This document shows, piece after piece, positions 7,738-15,899 of a DNA stretch of 33,279 bases. This stretch comes from Paracraurococcus lichenis (GTDB taxonomy: Bacteria > Pseudomonadota > Alphaproteobacteria > Acetobacterales > Acetobacteraceae): positions 1 through 33,279 of the forward strand of contig NZ_JAUTWS010000058.1 of NCBI RefSeq assembly GCF_030657435.1, in the 5' to 3' direction. Numbering within the stretch: position 1 is the stretch's first letter; each line of letters starts with the position of its first letter. The notes beneath the pieces were generated by a model that searched no databases, was not told the DNA's origin, and saw only the letters and a program-made list of their open reading frames with translations. The translations under genes and the position numbers were made by a program.

Positions 7738-8466
7738 CTAGTTCCCCTGCAGCCGGTTCTCGAAGAGGGTAGACCGGCTGCCGCGCAGCACGATGTCCCA
7801 TCGATAGGCCAGCGTGTGCAGCGGCAGCGCCGCGTTGAGGTCGAGCCGCGCCACCAGCCTCTCGCGCGCCGCCGGATCGGGGATGGTGGCGAGGATGGCG
7901 TCGTGCGGGATGAGCGGGTCGCCCTCGAAGTACATCTGGGTGATCAGCCGCTGCGCGAAGCCGGAACCGAAGACGGAGAAGTGGATATGCGCCGGCCGCC
8001 AGTCGTTGACGCGGTTGCGGAAGGGATAGGGGCCTGGCTTGACGGTGCGGAAGTGGTAGCGCCCCTCGGCATCCGTCAGGCAGCGGCCGCAGCCGCCGAA
8101 ATTGGGATCGATCGGCGCCTCGTAACGGTCATTGCGGTGGCGGTAGCGCCCGGCGGCATTGGCCTGCCAGAACTCCACCAGCGCCCCCGGCACGGGGCGG
8201 GCATTGCCGTCCAGCACATGGCCGTGGACGATGATGCGTTCCCCGATGGGCTCGCCGCCCTCGCGGGCATAGTTCCGCACCAGGTCGTTGTCGAGCGGGC
8301 CGAGTTCGCCTTGCCCGAAGACCGGCCCGGTCACCTCCGAGAGGGAGTTCTGCAGGGACCAGAGCGGCAGCCGCGGCGAGCGGAAGGCGCTGGTCTTGTA
8401 GATCGGCGTGAAGGCCGGCGGATGCGCCGCGGTGTCGCGCTGGACGAATTCCTGGTCCGGGTTCAT
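7738..8466 (-). CDS. pcaH: Protocatechuate 3,4-dioxygenase beta subunit
   Basis: The 242-aa catalytic, iron-bearing subunit of protocatechuate 3,4-dioxygenase. All four Fe(III) ligands are visible: Tyr108 in NAAGRYRHR, Tyr147 in KPGPYPFRN, and His160 and His162 in RPAHIHFSVFG. Their spacing matches the classical Pseudomonas enzyme (Tyr408, Tyr447, His460 and His462 when 300 is subtracted). The N-terminal PcaH domain (residues 1-~40) precedes the beta-sandwich dioxygenase fold. An AGAAAGGCATG segment upstream of the ATG may serve as ribosome-binding site. It lies 51 bases after pobA and directly before pcaG, forming a 4-hydroxybenzoate to carboxymuconate operon. Confidence 0.96.
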   Translation of the reverse strand: MNPDQEFVQRDTAAHPPAFTPIYKTSAFRSPRLPLWSLQNSLSEVTGPVFGQGELGPLDNDLVRNYAREGGEPIGERIIVHGHVLDGNARPVPGALVEFWQANAAGRYRHRNDRYEAPIDPNFGGCGRCLTDAEGRYHFRTVKPGPYPFRNRVNDWRPAHIHFSVFGSGFAQRLITQMYFEGDPLIPHDAILATIPDPAARERLVARLDLNAALPLHTLAYRWDIVLRGSRSTLFENRLQGN

Positions 8467-8517
8467 GGCATGCCTTTCTGCGAAGCCGGGACGAGCATGG
8501 GCTGATGCAGGCGGGGT

Positions 8518-9699
8518 TCAGCCGAAAGGCATGCCCACATAGGTCTGGGCAAGGGAGGTCGCCGCCGGCATGGTGCCGGTGACCAGCTCGAGCTCGGCGA
8601 GCTGGCGCCTATCGTCGAACTCGCTGGCATCCGGGAATCTGTGCAACATGGAGGTCATCCACCAGGAGAAGTGCTGCGCCCGCCAGACCCGGCGCAGCGC
8701 CGCGGCGGAATAGCCCTCCATCAGCGCGGTCGATCCATCGGCGAAGAAGGCGCCGAGGGCGCGGTCGAGATGCCAGACATCGCTCGCCGCCAGGTTCAGC
8801 CCCTTGGCCCCGGTGGGCGGCACCGCATGCGCCGCATCGCCGGCCAGGAACAGCCGGCCGTACTGCATCGGCTCGCAGACGAAGCTGCGCATGGGCACGA
8901 TGTTCTTCTGGAAAATCCGCCCCTGCTTCAGGCGGAAGCCGTCCTCGCCGGCGACGCGCGCCTGCAGCTCCGCCCAGATCCGGTCCTCCGACCAGTTCTC
9001 GACGCTATCGTTCGGGTCGCACTGGAAGTACATCCGCTGCACCTCCGGCGTGCGGCTGCTGATCAGCGCGAAGCCGCGCTCGTGCCGGGCATAGATCAGC
9101 TCCTCCGAGGAGACCGGCGCCTCGCAGAGGATGCCGAACCAGCCGAAGGGATAGATCCGCAGGAAGTCCCTGCGCCGGTCCGCCGGGATGGCCGGGCGGC
9201 AGGCGCCGTAGGAGCCGTCGGCGCCGATGACCACGTCGCAGCGCAGCTCTCCGGCCGCGCCGTCCGCGCCGGCGAAGCGGATCACCGGCGCGGCCGTGCC
9301 GACATCGGCGACCTCGTTCACCTTCGTCCCGAACAGGATCCGCCCGCCCTGGGCGAGCCGTGCGGCGATCAGGTCCTTCAGCACCTCATGCTGCGGGTAG
9401 AGCGTGGCGACGCGGCCGCCGGTGAGCTCCTTGAAGTCGATGCGGTGGTTGCGGCCGCCGAAGCGGAGGATGGTCCCCTCATGCACCACGCCCTCGCGCC
9501 GCAGCCGGTCCGCGACGCCGAGCTCCGCCATCAGGTCGACCGTGCTCTGCTCGAGGATGCCGGCGCGGATCGTCGCCTCGATCGCCTCGCGGTCCCGCGC
9601 CTCGATGATGACGGAGTCGATGCCGCGCCGTTGCAGCATCAACGAGAGCAGGAGTCCTGCCGGACCCGCCCCGACGATTCCGACCTGTGTGCGCAGCAT
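8518..9699 (-). CDS. pobA: 4-hydroxybenzoate 3-monooxygenase
   Basis: A 393-aa class A flavoprotein hydroxylase converting 4-hydroxybenzoate to protocatechuate with NAD(P)H and O2. The FAD-binding GAGPAG is at 10-15 and the second FAD motif GDAAHAVPPTGAKGLNLA at 287-304. Residues known to bind and activate substrate in the Pseudomonas enzyme recur with a constant +2 offset: Tyr203, Ser214, Arg216, Tyr224 and Tyr387. This makes the specific assignment strong. An upstream in-frame ATG at 9720 exists, but the ATG at 9699 has GGGGAGGAGA directly before it and matches the family length. It is the first gene of the minus-strand operon, divergent from the MarR gene. Confidence 0.96.
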   Translation of the reverse strand: MLRTQVGIVGAGPAGLLLSLMLQRRGIDSVIIEARDREAIEATIRAGILEQSTVDLMAELGVADRLRREGVVHEGTILRFGGRNHRIDFKELTGGRVATLYPQHEVLKDLIAARLAQGGRILFGTKVNEVADVGTAAPVIRFAGADGAAGELRCDVVIGADGSYGACRPAIPADRRRDFLRIYPFGWFGILCEAPVSSEELIYARHERGFALISSRTPEVQRMYFQCDPNDSVENWSEDRIWAELQARVAGEDGFRLKQGRIFQKNIVPMRSFVCEPMQYGRLFLAGDAAHAVPPTGAKGLNLAASDVWHLDRALGAFFADGSTALMEGYSAAALRRVWRAQHFSWWMTSMLHRFPDASEFDDRRQLAELELVTGTMPAATSLAQTYVGMPFG

Positions 9700-9830
9700 G
9701 GTGTCTCCTCCCCGCAGCAAACCGGGTCACGTCCGTTCAGGCATCGCCGCATGGTCGGGCAAGCCTCAGGCGGCACTCAGGGCGGATGGCCGGGCGCCGC
9801 CCTGCGCGCATTTGCCTTTTGGTCCGACGC

Positions 9831-10340
9831 ATGACGCGATACATCCCGCGCATGTCTTCGCTACCTCGCGCCAAAGGCGCCGCTGCCCCAAGACCGCGGA
9901 TCGCCGCAGGGAACGGCGCCATCGCCTCGCCGCTCGCGGACAGCCCGGCCTTCCTCGTCCGGCTGGCGCAGTTGCGGGCCTTCGAGGAATTCCATCGCAA
10001 TTTCGCCGGGCTCGGCGTCACGCCGGCGGGCTTCTCGGTGCTCGCGCTCATCGCCGCCAATCCGGGCGTGCGGCCCGGTACCATCGCGGAGGAGTTGCGC
10101 GTGAAGCCGTCCAACGTGGCGGCGCTGGTAAACGCCCTGGTGGCGGCGGGGCTGGTGGAGCGGACCGTGGACGAGGCCGAGCTGCGCGCCAGCATGCTCC
10201 ACATGACCACGGCCGGCGCCCGCGCCTGGCAAGAGATGGAGCGCACCCACCGCGACACCGATGCGCGCTTCGTCGAGGCCCTGACGCCGGCCGAGCGCAG
10301 GCAGTTCGTCGCGCTGCTGCGGAAACTCCTGCATCGCTGA
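9831..10340 (+). CDS. MarR-family transcriptional regulator
   Basis: A 169-aa winged-helix regulator. After a basic, Pro/Ala-rich extension of about 40 residues comes the MarR core: FLVRLAQLRAFEEFHRNF, then GVTPAGFSVLALIAANPGVR, the recognition helix region LRVKPSNVAALVNALVAAGL and the wing VERTVDEAELRAS. Position between divergent pobA and the crotonase gene suggests it senses an aromatic acid or its CoA thioester, by analogy with CouR, the MarR regulator of p-coumarate genes in Rhodopseudomonas; that function is inference. The start is uncertain: ATGs at 9831 and 9852 are both possible, neither has a clear Shine-Dalgarno, and the frame is open back to 9687. Confidence 0.85.
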   Translation: MTRYIPRMSSLPRAKGAAAPRPRIAAGNGAIASPLADSPAFLVRLAQLRAFEEFHRNFAGLGVTPAGFSVLALIAANPGVRPGTIAEELRVKPSNVAALVNALVAAGLVERTVDEAELRASMLHMTTAGARAWQEMERTHRDTDARFVEALTPAERRQFVALLRKLLHR

Positions 10341-10367
10341 ACGCCCTCCCCGCCCCCGCATTGGCAC

Positions 10368-10408
10368 TTGCGGCGGTCACCGACGAGACTATTATGCAGC
10401 TTACATAA
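10368..10408 (+). promoter_or_regulatory. Promoter with AT-rich dyad, candidate MarR operator
   Basis: A TTGCGG (10368-10373) is followed, 16 bases later, by TATTAT (10390-10395), a good sigma-70-like pair in otherwise very GC-rich DNA. Overlapping the -10 is the inverted repeat TTATG-N7-CATAA at 10392-10408. Operators of MarR proteins are commonly AT-rich dyads of this size over promoter elements, and a MarR gene ends about 50 bases upstream. The site would control the crotonase-to-ligase set. No copy of the same dyad was found in the pobA leader. Confidence 0.5.
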
Positions 10409-10443
10409 CTGGCGCAAGCCCAGTTTCGAGGGAGAGGCGCTCC

Positions 10444-11229
10444 ATGGACGTCCCGAACGCCGTCACATACGAACTCCGGGACCGCGTCGCCTGGGTCGGC
10501 CTGAACCGCCCGCAGAAGCGCAATGCCATCAACGACGCGCTCCTGTCGGAGTTCGAAGCGGCAGCGCGGCGGGCGCAGGGCGAAGCCCGCGCCATGGTGG
10601 TCCATGGCCATGGCCCCTGCTTCTGCGCCGGCCTCGACCTGGCCGAGCACCGCGCCCGCGAGCCGGCGGAGGTCTTCCACCACTCCCGCCGCTGGCACGC
10701 CGTCTTCGCCGCGGTCCGCCGCGGTCATATCCCCGCGATTGCCGCGCTGCATGGTGCGACCGTCGGCGGCGGGCTCGAGCTTGCGGCGGCCTGCCACCTG
10801 CGCGTGGCGGATGCCTCCACCTTCTTCGCCCTGCCCGAGGGCACGCGCGGCATCTATGTCGGCGGCGGCGCCTCGGTGCATGTGGCGCGGCTGCTCGGCG
10901 CGCCGCGCATGATGGACATGATGCTCACCGGCCGCGTGCTGGACGCCGCGGCGGCGGAGCGCGCCGGCCTCGTGCAGTACCTGGTGCCGGAGGGCGAGGC
11001 GCCGGCCAAGGCGGCGGAGCTCTCGGCGAAGGTCGCCGACATGGCGCCGCTCACCGTCCTCGGCGTGCTGCAGGCGTTGCCGCGCATCCAGGACATGAGC
11101 GAGGATGACGGCCTCTTCGTCGAGAGCGTGATGGCGGCGCTCGCGCAGACCGGGCCGGAGGCGGCGGAGCGCCTTGCCGACTTCGTCGCCAAGCGCGCGG
11201 CGAAGGTGGCCGGCCCAGGGCAGGGCTGA
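10444..11229 (+). CDS. Crotonase (enoyl-CoA hydratase/isomerase) family protein
   Basis: A 261-aa crotonase-fold enzyme acting on acyl-CoA esters. Visible features are LNRPQKRNAIN (20-30), the oxyanion-hole segment FCAGLDL (60-66), the second oxyanion loop ALHGATVGGGLELA (101-114) and ALPEGTRGI with Glu132 at the place of one catalytic Glu of true hydratases. GAGGGAGAGG precedes the ATG. It heads a five-gene plus-strand set ending in an acyl-CoA ligase, so hydration of a 2,3-unsaturated aromatic acyl-CoA (p-coumaroyl-CoA-like) is the most coherent role. A hydratase-lyase that releases an aldehyde is an alternative, but no aldehyde dehydrogenase is nearby and a 3-hydroxyacyl-CoA dehydrogenase is, which favours the oxidative route. 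Confidence 0.85.
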   Translation: MDVPNAVTYELRDRVAWVGLNRPQKRNAINDALLSEFEAAARRAQGEARAMVVHGHGPCFCAGLDLAEHRAREPAEVFHHSRRWHAVFAAVRRGHIPAIAALHGATVGGGLELAAACHLRVADASTFFALPEGTRGIYVGGGASVHVARLLGAPRMMDMMLTGRVLDAAAAERAGLVQYLVPEGEAPAKAAELSAKVADMAPLTVLGVLQALPRIQDMSEDDGLFVESVMAALAQTGPEAAERLADFVAKRAAKVAGPGQG

Positions 11230-11276
11230 CCGGGGCGCCCCAAGACAGGCGGGCGGCGGCCCGCGGCGGAGGACCG

Positions 11277-11717
11277 ATGTTCACCAACACGCGCCAGCGG
11301 ACGATCGAATGGGGCGACTGCGACCCCGCCGGCATCGTCTTCAATCCCCGCTACTTCGAGTGGTTCGACGCGGCCACCGCCGGCCTCTTCGCCCGCGCCC
11401 TCGGCATGACCAAGGCCGCCATGGTGAAGCACTACGGCATCGTCGGCATCCCGCTGGTCGACACGCGCGCGAGCTTCCGGGTGCCCTGCGCCTATGGCGA
11501 CGAGGTGCGGATCGAGAGCACGGTGGCCGAGTTCCGCCGCAGCAGCTTCGACGTGCGGCACCGCCTGCTGCGGGCCGACGGGACCCTCGCGGTCGAGGGC
11601 TTCGAGACCCGGGTCTGGGTTGGCGCGGATCCCGACCGGCCGGGCGGCATCAAGGCCCGCCCCATCCCGGAGGAGGTGACCGCGCGCTTCGCGGTCACGC
11701 CGCCCGGGGAGGGCTGA
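11277..11717 (+). CDS. Acyl-CoA thioesterase, 4-hydroxybenzoyl-CoA thioesterase type
   Basis: A 146-aa single hotdog-fold thioesterase. The catalytic motif IEWGDCDPAGIVFNPRYFEW carries Asp16, which aligns with the nucleophile Asp17 in the GDCDPAGIV motif of the Pseudomonas sp. CBS3 4-hydroxybenzoyl-CoA thioesterase. A second shared stretch, GIVGIPLVDTRASF, parallels GIVGTPIV...ASF of that enzyme. This likeness, plus pobA nearby, supports release of 4-hydroxybenzoate from its CoA ester, although thioesterases of this family also serve other acyl-CoAs (including betainyl-CoA in carnitine clusters). GGAGGA precedes the ATG, and the gene starts 47 bases after the crotonase stop. Confidence 0.82.
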   Translation: MFTNTRQRTIEWGDCDPAGIVFNPRYFEWFDAATAGLFARALGMTKAAMVKHYGIVGIPLVDTRASFRVPCAYGDEVRIESTVAEFRRSSFDVRHRLLRADGTLAVEGFETRVWVGADPDRPGGIKARPIPEEVTARFAVTPPGEG

Positions 11718-11777
11718 GCGCGGCACAGAGGGACATCGACGCGGCCGCGAATGCCGCCAGACAGGGAGGAAGGAACC

Positions 11778-12998
11778 ATGATCCAACGCAGGATGCTCCT
11801 CGCCGGCGCGGCCGGGGCGATCGCCGCCGCGCCCGGGGCGGCCCGGGCGCAGGGTGGTGGCAAGCCGGTCAGGATCGGTGTGCTGAACGACATGTCGGGC
11901 GTCTATTCCGACTACCAGGGCCGCGGCTCGGTCGTCGCGGCGGAACTCGCCGTCGCCGACGGCGATGGGCGCGTCGCGGGCCGGCCGGTCGAGGTCGTCT
12001 TCGCCGACCACCAGAACAAGCCCGATATCGGCGCCTCCATCGCCCGGCGCTGGCTCGATCTCGACGGCGTCGACATGATCCTCGACGTGCCGAACTCCGC
12101 CGTGGCGCTGGCCGTCGCCGAGCTCTGCCGCGAGAAGAACAAGGTCTTCATCGGCAGCGGCGCCGGCACCTCGGAGCTCACCGGGGCGAAATGCTCGCCC
12201 AACACCGTGCACTGGACCTACGACACCTGGTCGCTGGCCAACAGCCTCGGCCGGGCGCTGGTCGAGCGCGGCGGCAAGCGCTGGTTCCTGCTCGTCGCCG
12301 ACTATGCCTTCGGCTACGACCTGCAGAGCAGCATCACGGACGCGGTGCAGAAGGCGGGCGGCAGCATCGCCGGTGCGGTGCGCCACCCGCTCGGCACCAC
12401 GGATTATTCGAGCTTCCTGCTCACCGCCCAGGCCTCGCGCGCCGACGTGCTCTGCCTGGCCAATGCCGGCGGCGACACCACCACGGCGCTGAAGCAGGCG
12501 GCGGAGTTCGGCCTGACCCGGCAGATGAAGGTCGCCGGCCCGGTGGTGAACATCAACATGATCCAGCCCATCGGCCTGCGGGACGCGCAGGGCCTGCTGG
12601 CCGTCATGCCCTTCTACTGGGACCTGAACGAGGGCACGCGCGCCTTCGCCGGGCGCTTCCAGGCGGCGCATCCGCGCCATCTCATGCCGAACGACATGCA
12701 GGCCGGCTGCTACGGTGCCACGCTGCATTTCCTGAAGGCGGTCGCCCAGGTCGGCGGCGCCGAGGACGGCCGCGCCGTCGTCGCCGCCATGAAGGCGATC
12801 CCGACCGACGACCCGATCTTCGGCAAGGGGACGGTGCGGCAGGATGGCCGCAAGATCCACCCGGTCTACCTGATGCAGGCGAAGACCCCGGCGGAGTCCC
12901 GCGGCGAGTGGGACTTCTTCAAGGAGGTCGGCACCGTCCCGGCGGAGCAGGCCTATCGCCCGCTCGCCGATGGCCGCTGCCCGCTCGTCACCGGGTGA
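11778..12998 (+). CDS. ABC transporter substrate-binding protein, branched-chain/aromatic type
   Basis: A 406-aa periplasmic type I solute receptor (Peripla_BP_6). It begins with a signal peptide of Tat-like form, QRRMLLAGAAGAIAAAPG ending in ARAQG, followed by the mature start KPVRIGVLNDMSGVYSDYQG. The ATG at 11778 has a strong GGAGGAAGG just upstream; the in-frame 11751 start does not. Receptors of this class next to coumarate genes (CouP in Rhodopseudomonas palustris) bind phenylpropanoid acids, and the same ligand class is inferred here from context only. No permease or ATPase genes lie in the window, so the rest of the transporter must be elsewhere. Confidence 0.88.
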   Translation: MIQRRMLLAGAAGAIAAAPGAARAQGGGKPVRIGVLNDMSGVYSDYQGRGSVVAAELAVADGDGRVAGRPVEVVFADHQNKPDIGASIARRWLDLDGVDMILDVPNSAVALAVAELCREKNKVFIGSGAGTSELTGAKCSPNTVHWTYDTWSLANSLGRALVERGGKRWFLLVADYAFGYDLQSSITDAVQKAGGSIAGAVRHPLGTTDYSSFLLTAQASRADVLCLANAGGDTTTALKQAAEFGLTRQMKVAGPVVNINMIQPIGLRDAQGLLAVMPFYWDLNEGTRAFAGRFQAAHPRHLMPNDMQAGCYGATLHFLKAVAQVGGAEDGRAVVAAMKAIPTDDPIFGKGTVRQDGRKIHPVYLMQAKTPAESRGEWDFFKEVGTVPAEQAYRPLADGRCPLVTG

Positions 12999-13071
12999 CG
13001 CGCCTGCCCGAGGGTGGCGCGCCGAGGGACGCCGCCCTCGAGGTCGCATTCCAGGAGGAGGGAGCCGTGGC

Positions 13072-14022
13072 ATGACCATAGCCTCGATCGAGCGGGTCGC
13101 GGTGATCGGCACGGGCGTCATCGGCGCGAGCTGGACCGCCTGCTTCCTCGCCCGCGGCCTCGGGGTGACGGCCTGGGACCCGGCGCCGGGCGCCGAGGCG
13201 GCGCTGCGGGCGGCCGTCGCCGCGCACTGGCCGGCGATGCAGGCGATGGGCCTCGCGCCCGGCGCCTCGCCCGAGGCCTTGCGGTTCGCCGGCTCCGCCG
13301 AGGAAGCCGCCGCCGCCGCGGATTTCGTGCAGGAGAACGGGCCCGAGCGGCTGGACCTGAAGCGCGAGCTCTATGCCCGGCTGGATGCGGCGACCGGGCC
13401 GGAGGTCATCCTCGCCTCCTCCTCCTCGACCCTGCTGATGAGCGAGGTGCAGGTGGCCTGTGCGCGCCACCCCGAACGCGTCGTGCTCGGCCACCCCTTC
13501 AACCCGCCGCACCTGATCCCGCTGGTCGAGGTGCTGGGCGGCAAGGCGACGGCGGAGGCGGTGCTGGACCGCGCCATGGCCTTCTATGCCGGCATCGGCA
13601 AGAAGCCGATCCGGCTGCGGCGGGAGATCCGCGGCCATGTCGCCAACCGGCTGCAGGCGGCGCTGTGGCAGGAGGCCTTCCACCTCGTCCAGGCGGGCGT
13701 CGCCGGCGTGGAGGAGATCGACGCCGCCATCGCGCATGGCCCGGGGCTGCGCTGGGCCCTGCTTGGGCCCTTCCTCAACCTGCACCTCTCGGGCGGGCCG
13801 GGCGGCATCGGCGCGCTCTTCGGCAAGCCGCTCTGGCAGGCCACCGAACGCATGTGGCGCGAGCTGGGCGAGGTCTCGGTGGATGCGGCGCTGGGCGGGG
13901 ACGTGGCGGCGGGCGTCGCGCAGGAACTGTCCGGGCGCGACCAGGCCGAGATGGTCCGGCAGCGCGACGCCGTCCTGCTGGAGTTGCTGCGGCTGAAGGC
14001 GGATGCGGGAACCCTGCCCTGA
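13072..14022 (+). CDS. 3-hydroxyacyl-CoA dehydrogenase NAD-binding family protein
   Basis: A 316-aa NAD-dependent dehydrogenase with the Rossmann motif GTGVIG at 13-18 and the N-terminal phrase AWDPAPGAEAAL, also seen in L-carnitine dehydrogenases. It continues with ENGPERLDLKRELYARLD, SSSSTLLMS and the catalytic-His segment GHPFNPPHLIPLVEV, then the C-terminal helical domain. The start follows an AGGAGGAGGG about 12 bases upstream. In this gene set it would oxidise the 3-hydroxyacyl-CoA made by the crotonase to a 3-ketoacyl-CoA. Because the closest phrases resemble carnitine dehydrogenase, oxidation of a free 3-hydroxy acid is also possible, which would fit a BKACE partner. Confidence 0.82.
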   Translation: MTIASIERVAVIGTGVIGASWTACFLARGLGVTAWDPAPGAEAALRAAVAAHWPAMQAMGLAPGASPEALRFAGSAEEAAAAADFVQENGPERLDLKRELYARLDAATGPEVILASSSSTLLMSEVQVACARHPERVVLGHPFNPPHLIPLVEVLGGKATAEAVLDRAMAFYAGIGKKPIRLRREIRGHVANRLQAALWQEAFHLVQAGVAGVEEIDAAIAHGPGLRWALLGPFLNLHLSGGPGGIGALFGKPLWQATERMWRELGEVSVDAALGGDVAAGVAQELSGRDQAEMVRQRDAVLLELLRLKADAGTLP

Positions 14023-14053
14023 TGCGGGCGGTCGGATCGTGACGGAGGCTCGC

Positions 14054-15631
14054 ATGGTCATGCCTGCTCTTCCCGTCTGGGGCGTCGGCGAGCCGCGTCC
14101 GGACCTGCGCACCGTGTCCGCCATGTTCGACCATGCCGTCGCCACGGCGCCGGAAGCGGTGATGCTGCGGCACCTCGACACCACTCTCACCTACCGCGAG
14201 GCGGGGCGCGCCGTTGCGGCGCTGGCGCGGCGCCTGGCCGCGGATGCCGAACCCGGTGCGGTGGTCGCGCTGCTGCTGCCGAACTCGGCCGAGTTCGACA
14301 TCGCCTATTTCGCCGCGCTGCGGGCGGCGACGGTCCCCGCGCTGCTCAACCCGCTCTACCCCGCGCCGCAGCTCGAGCCCCTGCTGCGGGAGGTCATGCC
14401 TCGGGCCGTCATCTGCACGCCCGCGACGCGCGACCTCGTCCGCGGCCTGGCGGGCCGGCTCGGCATCGCCTCGGTGATCTGCCTCGGTGCCGAGGTGACG
14501 CTGGCCGGGCTCGTGGCGGAGCCGGAGGCGCGCCTCGACCGCCCCGCGGCGGCGCCGGATGACGTCGCCGCGCTGCTCTTCAGCGGCGGCACCACGGGCC
14601 TGCCAAAGGCGGTCGAGCACACGCATGGGCGGCTGGTCACCGCGGTCCGCTGCGTGGAGTACAACTGGCCGACGCGCATGAGCGGCGAGGTCTGGCTGCC
14701 CATCGCGCCCTTCACGCATGTCTATGGCTTCCTGCAGGGCGTGCTGGCGCCGGTCTCGGCCCGGGCGGAGGTGGTGATCCCCGAACGCTTCAAGCCCGAG
14801 CATGTGGTCGAGATGCTGGCGCGGCACCGCGTGACCGTCTTCGGCGGCGGCCCGCCGGCGATCTATGCGGGCTTGCTCGCCGCCGCCAACCTGCCGGGCG
14901 CCGACCTCTCGGCCCTGCGCATCTGCCCCGCCGGTGGCGCGCCCATGCCGCTGGAACTGCACCAGCGCTGGAAGCGTGCCACCGGGCTGGACGTGCACGA
15001 AGGCTACGGCATGACCGAGATGGCGCCGATCAGCGGCACCACCGCGCTGTCCGGCGTGCGGCCGGGCTCGGTCGGGCCGGCGATACCCTGCAACGAGATC
15101 CAGATCGTCGACCTCGAGACCGGCCGCCGCATCCTGCCCGCCGGCGAGCGCGGCGAGGTGCGGGTGCGCGGCCCGCATATGATGACCGGCCACCGCAACC
15201 GTCCGCAGGAGACGGCGGAGACCATCCGGGACGGCTTCATCTATACCGGCGATATCGGCCACCTGGATGCGGATGGGTTCCTCTTCATCACCGACCGCAG
15301 GAAGGACGTGGTCCTGGTCAAGGGCTTCAACGTCTTCCCGCGCGAGGTCGAGGAAGTGCTCTATGCCCACCCGCGGGTCGCGGCCGCCGGCGTGGTGGGC
15401 GTGGCGGATGCGCGCACCGGCGGCGAGGCCCTGGTGGCCTATGTGGTCCCGCGCGCGGGCGAGGCGATCACCGAAGCGGAGCTCGCGGCCCATCTGGCGG
15501 AACGGCTGGTCGCCTACAAATGCCCGGGCGAGATCCGCATCGTCGAGGCGCTGCCGATGACCGGGGCGCAGAAGCTCGACCGCATCGCGCTCCGACGCGC
15601 TGCGGCGGATTCCTTGAGCGGACCAGGATGA
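14054..15631 (+). CDS. AMP-dependent acyl-CoA ligase
   Basis: A 525-aa ANL-superfamily ligase that activates a carboxylic acid via an acyl-adenylate and then transfers it to CoA. The P-loop reads FSGGTTGLPKAVEHTHG, followed by IAPFTHVYGFLQG, GYGMTEMAP, IYTGDIGHLD and the hinge segment ITDRRKDVVLVKGFNVFPRE. The catalytic C-terminal Lys is in MTGAQKLDR. It resembles 4-coumarate-CoA ligases more than acetyl-CoA synthetases in length and motifs. GGAGG lies 5 bases before the ATG at 14054; GTG 14039 and ATG 14060 are in-frame alternatives. It would supply the first step of the side-chain route encoded upstream; the substrate is inferred. Confidence 0.88.
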   Translation: MVMPALPVWGVGEPRPDLRTVSAMFDHAVATAPEAVMLRHLDTTLTYREAGRAVAALARRLAADAEPGAVVALLLPNSAEFDIAYFAALRAATVPALLNPLYPAPQLEPLLREVMPRAVICTPATRDLVRGLAGRLGIASVICLGAEVTLAGLVAEPEARLDRPAAAPDDVAALLFSGGTTGLPKAVEHTHGRLVTAVRCVEYNWPTRMSGEVWLPIAPFTHVYGFLQGVLAPVSARAEVVIPERFKPEHVVEMLARHRVTVFGGGPPAIYAGLLAAANLPGADLSALRICPAGGAPMPLELHQRWKRATGLDVHEGYGMTEMAPISGTTALSGVRPGSVGPAIPCNEIQIVDLETGRRILPAGERGEVRVRGPHMMTGHRNRPQETAETIRDGFIYTGDIGHLDADGFLFITDRRKDVVLVKGFNVFPREVEEVLYAHPRVAAAGVVGVADARTGGEALVAYVVPRAGEAITEAELAAHLAERLVAYKCPGEIRIVEALPMTGAQKLDRIALRRAAADSLSGPG

Positions 15632-15899
15632 CGTATCGGGACCCCGCTGGTGGGTCTTTGCTCTCACGGCTGCAGGCGTGGATGGCCGGGCCGCCTTTCC
15701 CGCAGTCTGCCTCGGATCGTATCGGGCATCCGGCCCGATCCGGTCGTGCACTTCCGGATTCGGCTTGGGCCCGCTCTCGTGGGCGATTGATGGGCTTGGC
15801 TGATCTTGGGTCTGCGGTGGCGGGCCGCTGCGCCGCCAGGATCACCTCCAACTGCGTCTTCAGCCAGCCATGCAGCACCGGATTGGTGCAACTGCTGAC

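Noticed and set aside
10854..13121. 755-codon minus-strand open frame
   Set aside because: It is a shadow of the crotonase, thioesterase and receptor genes with no recognisable motif; the plus strand has clear ribosome-binding sites and families.
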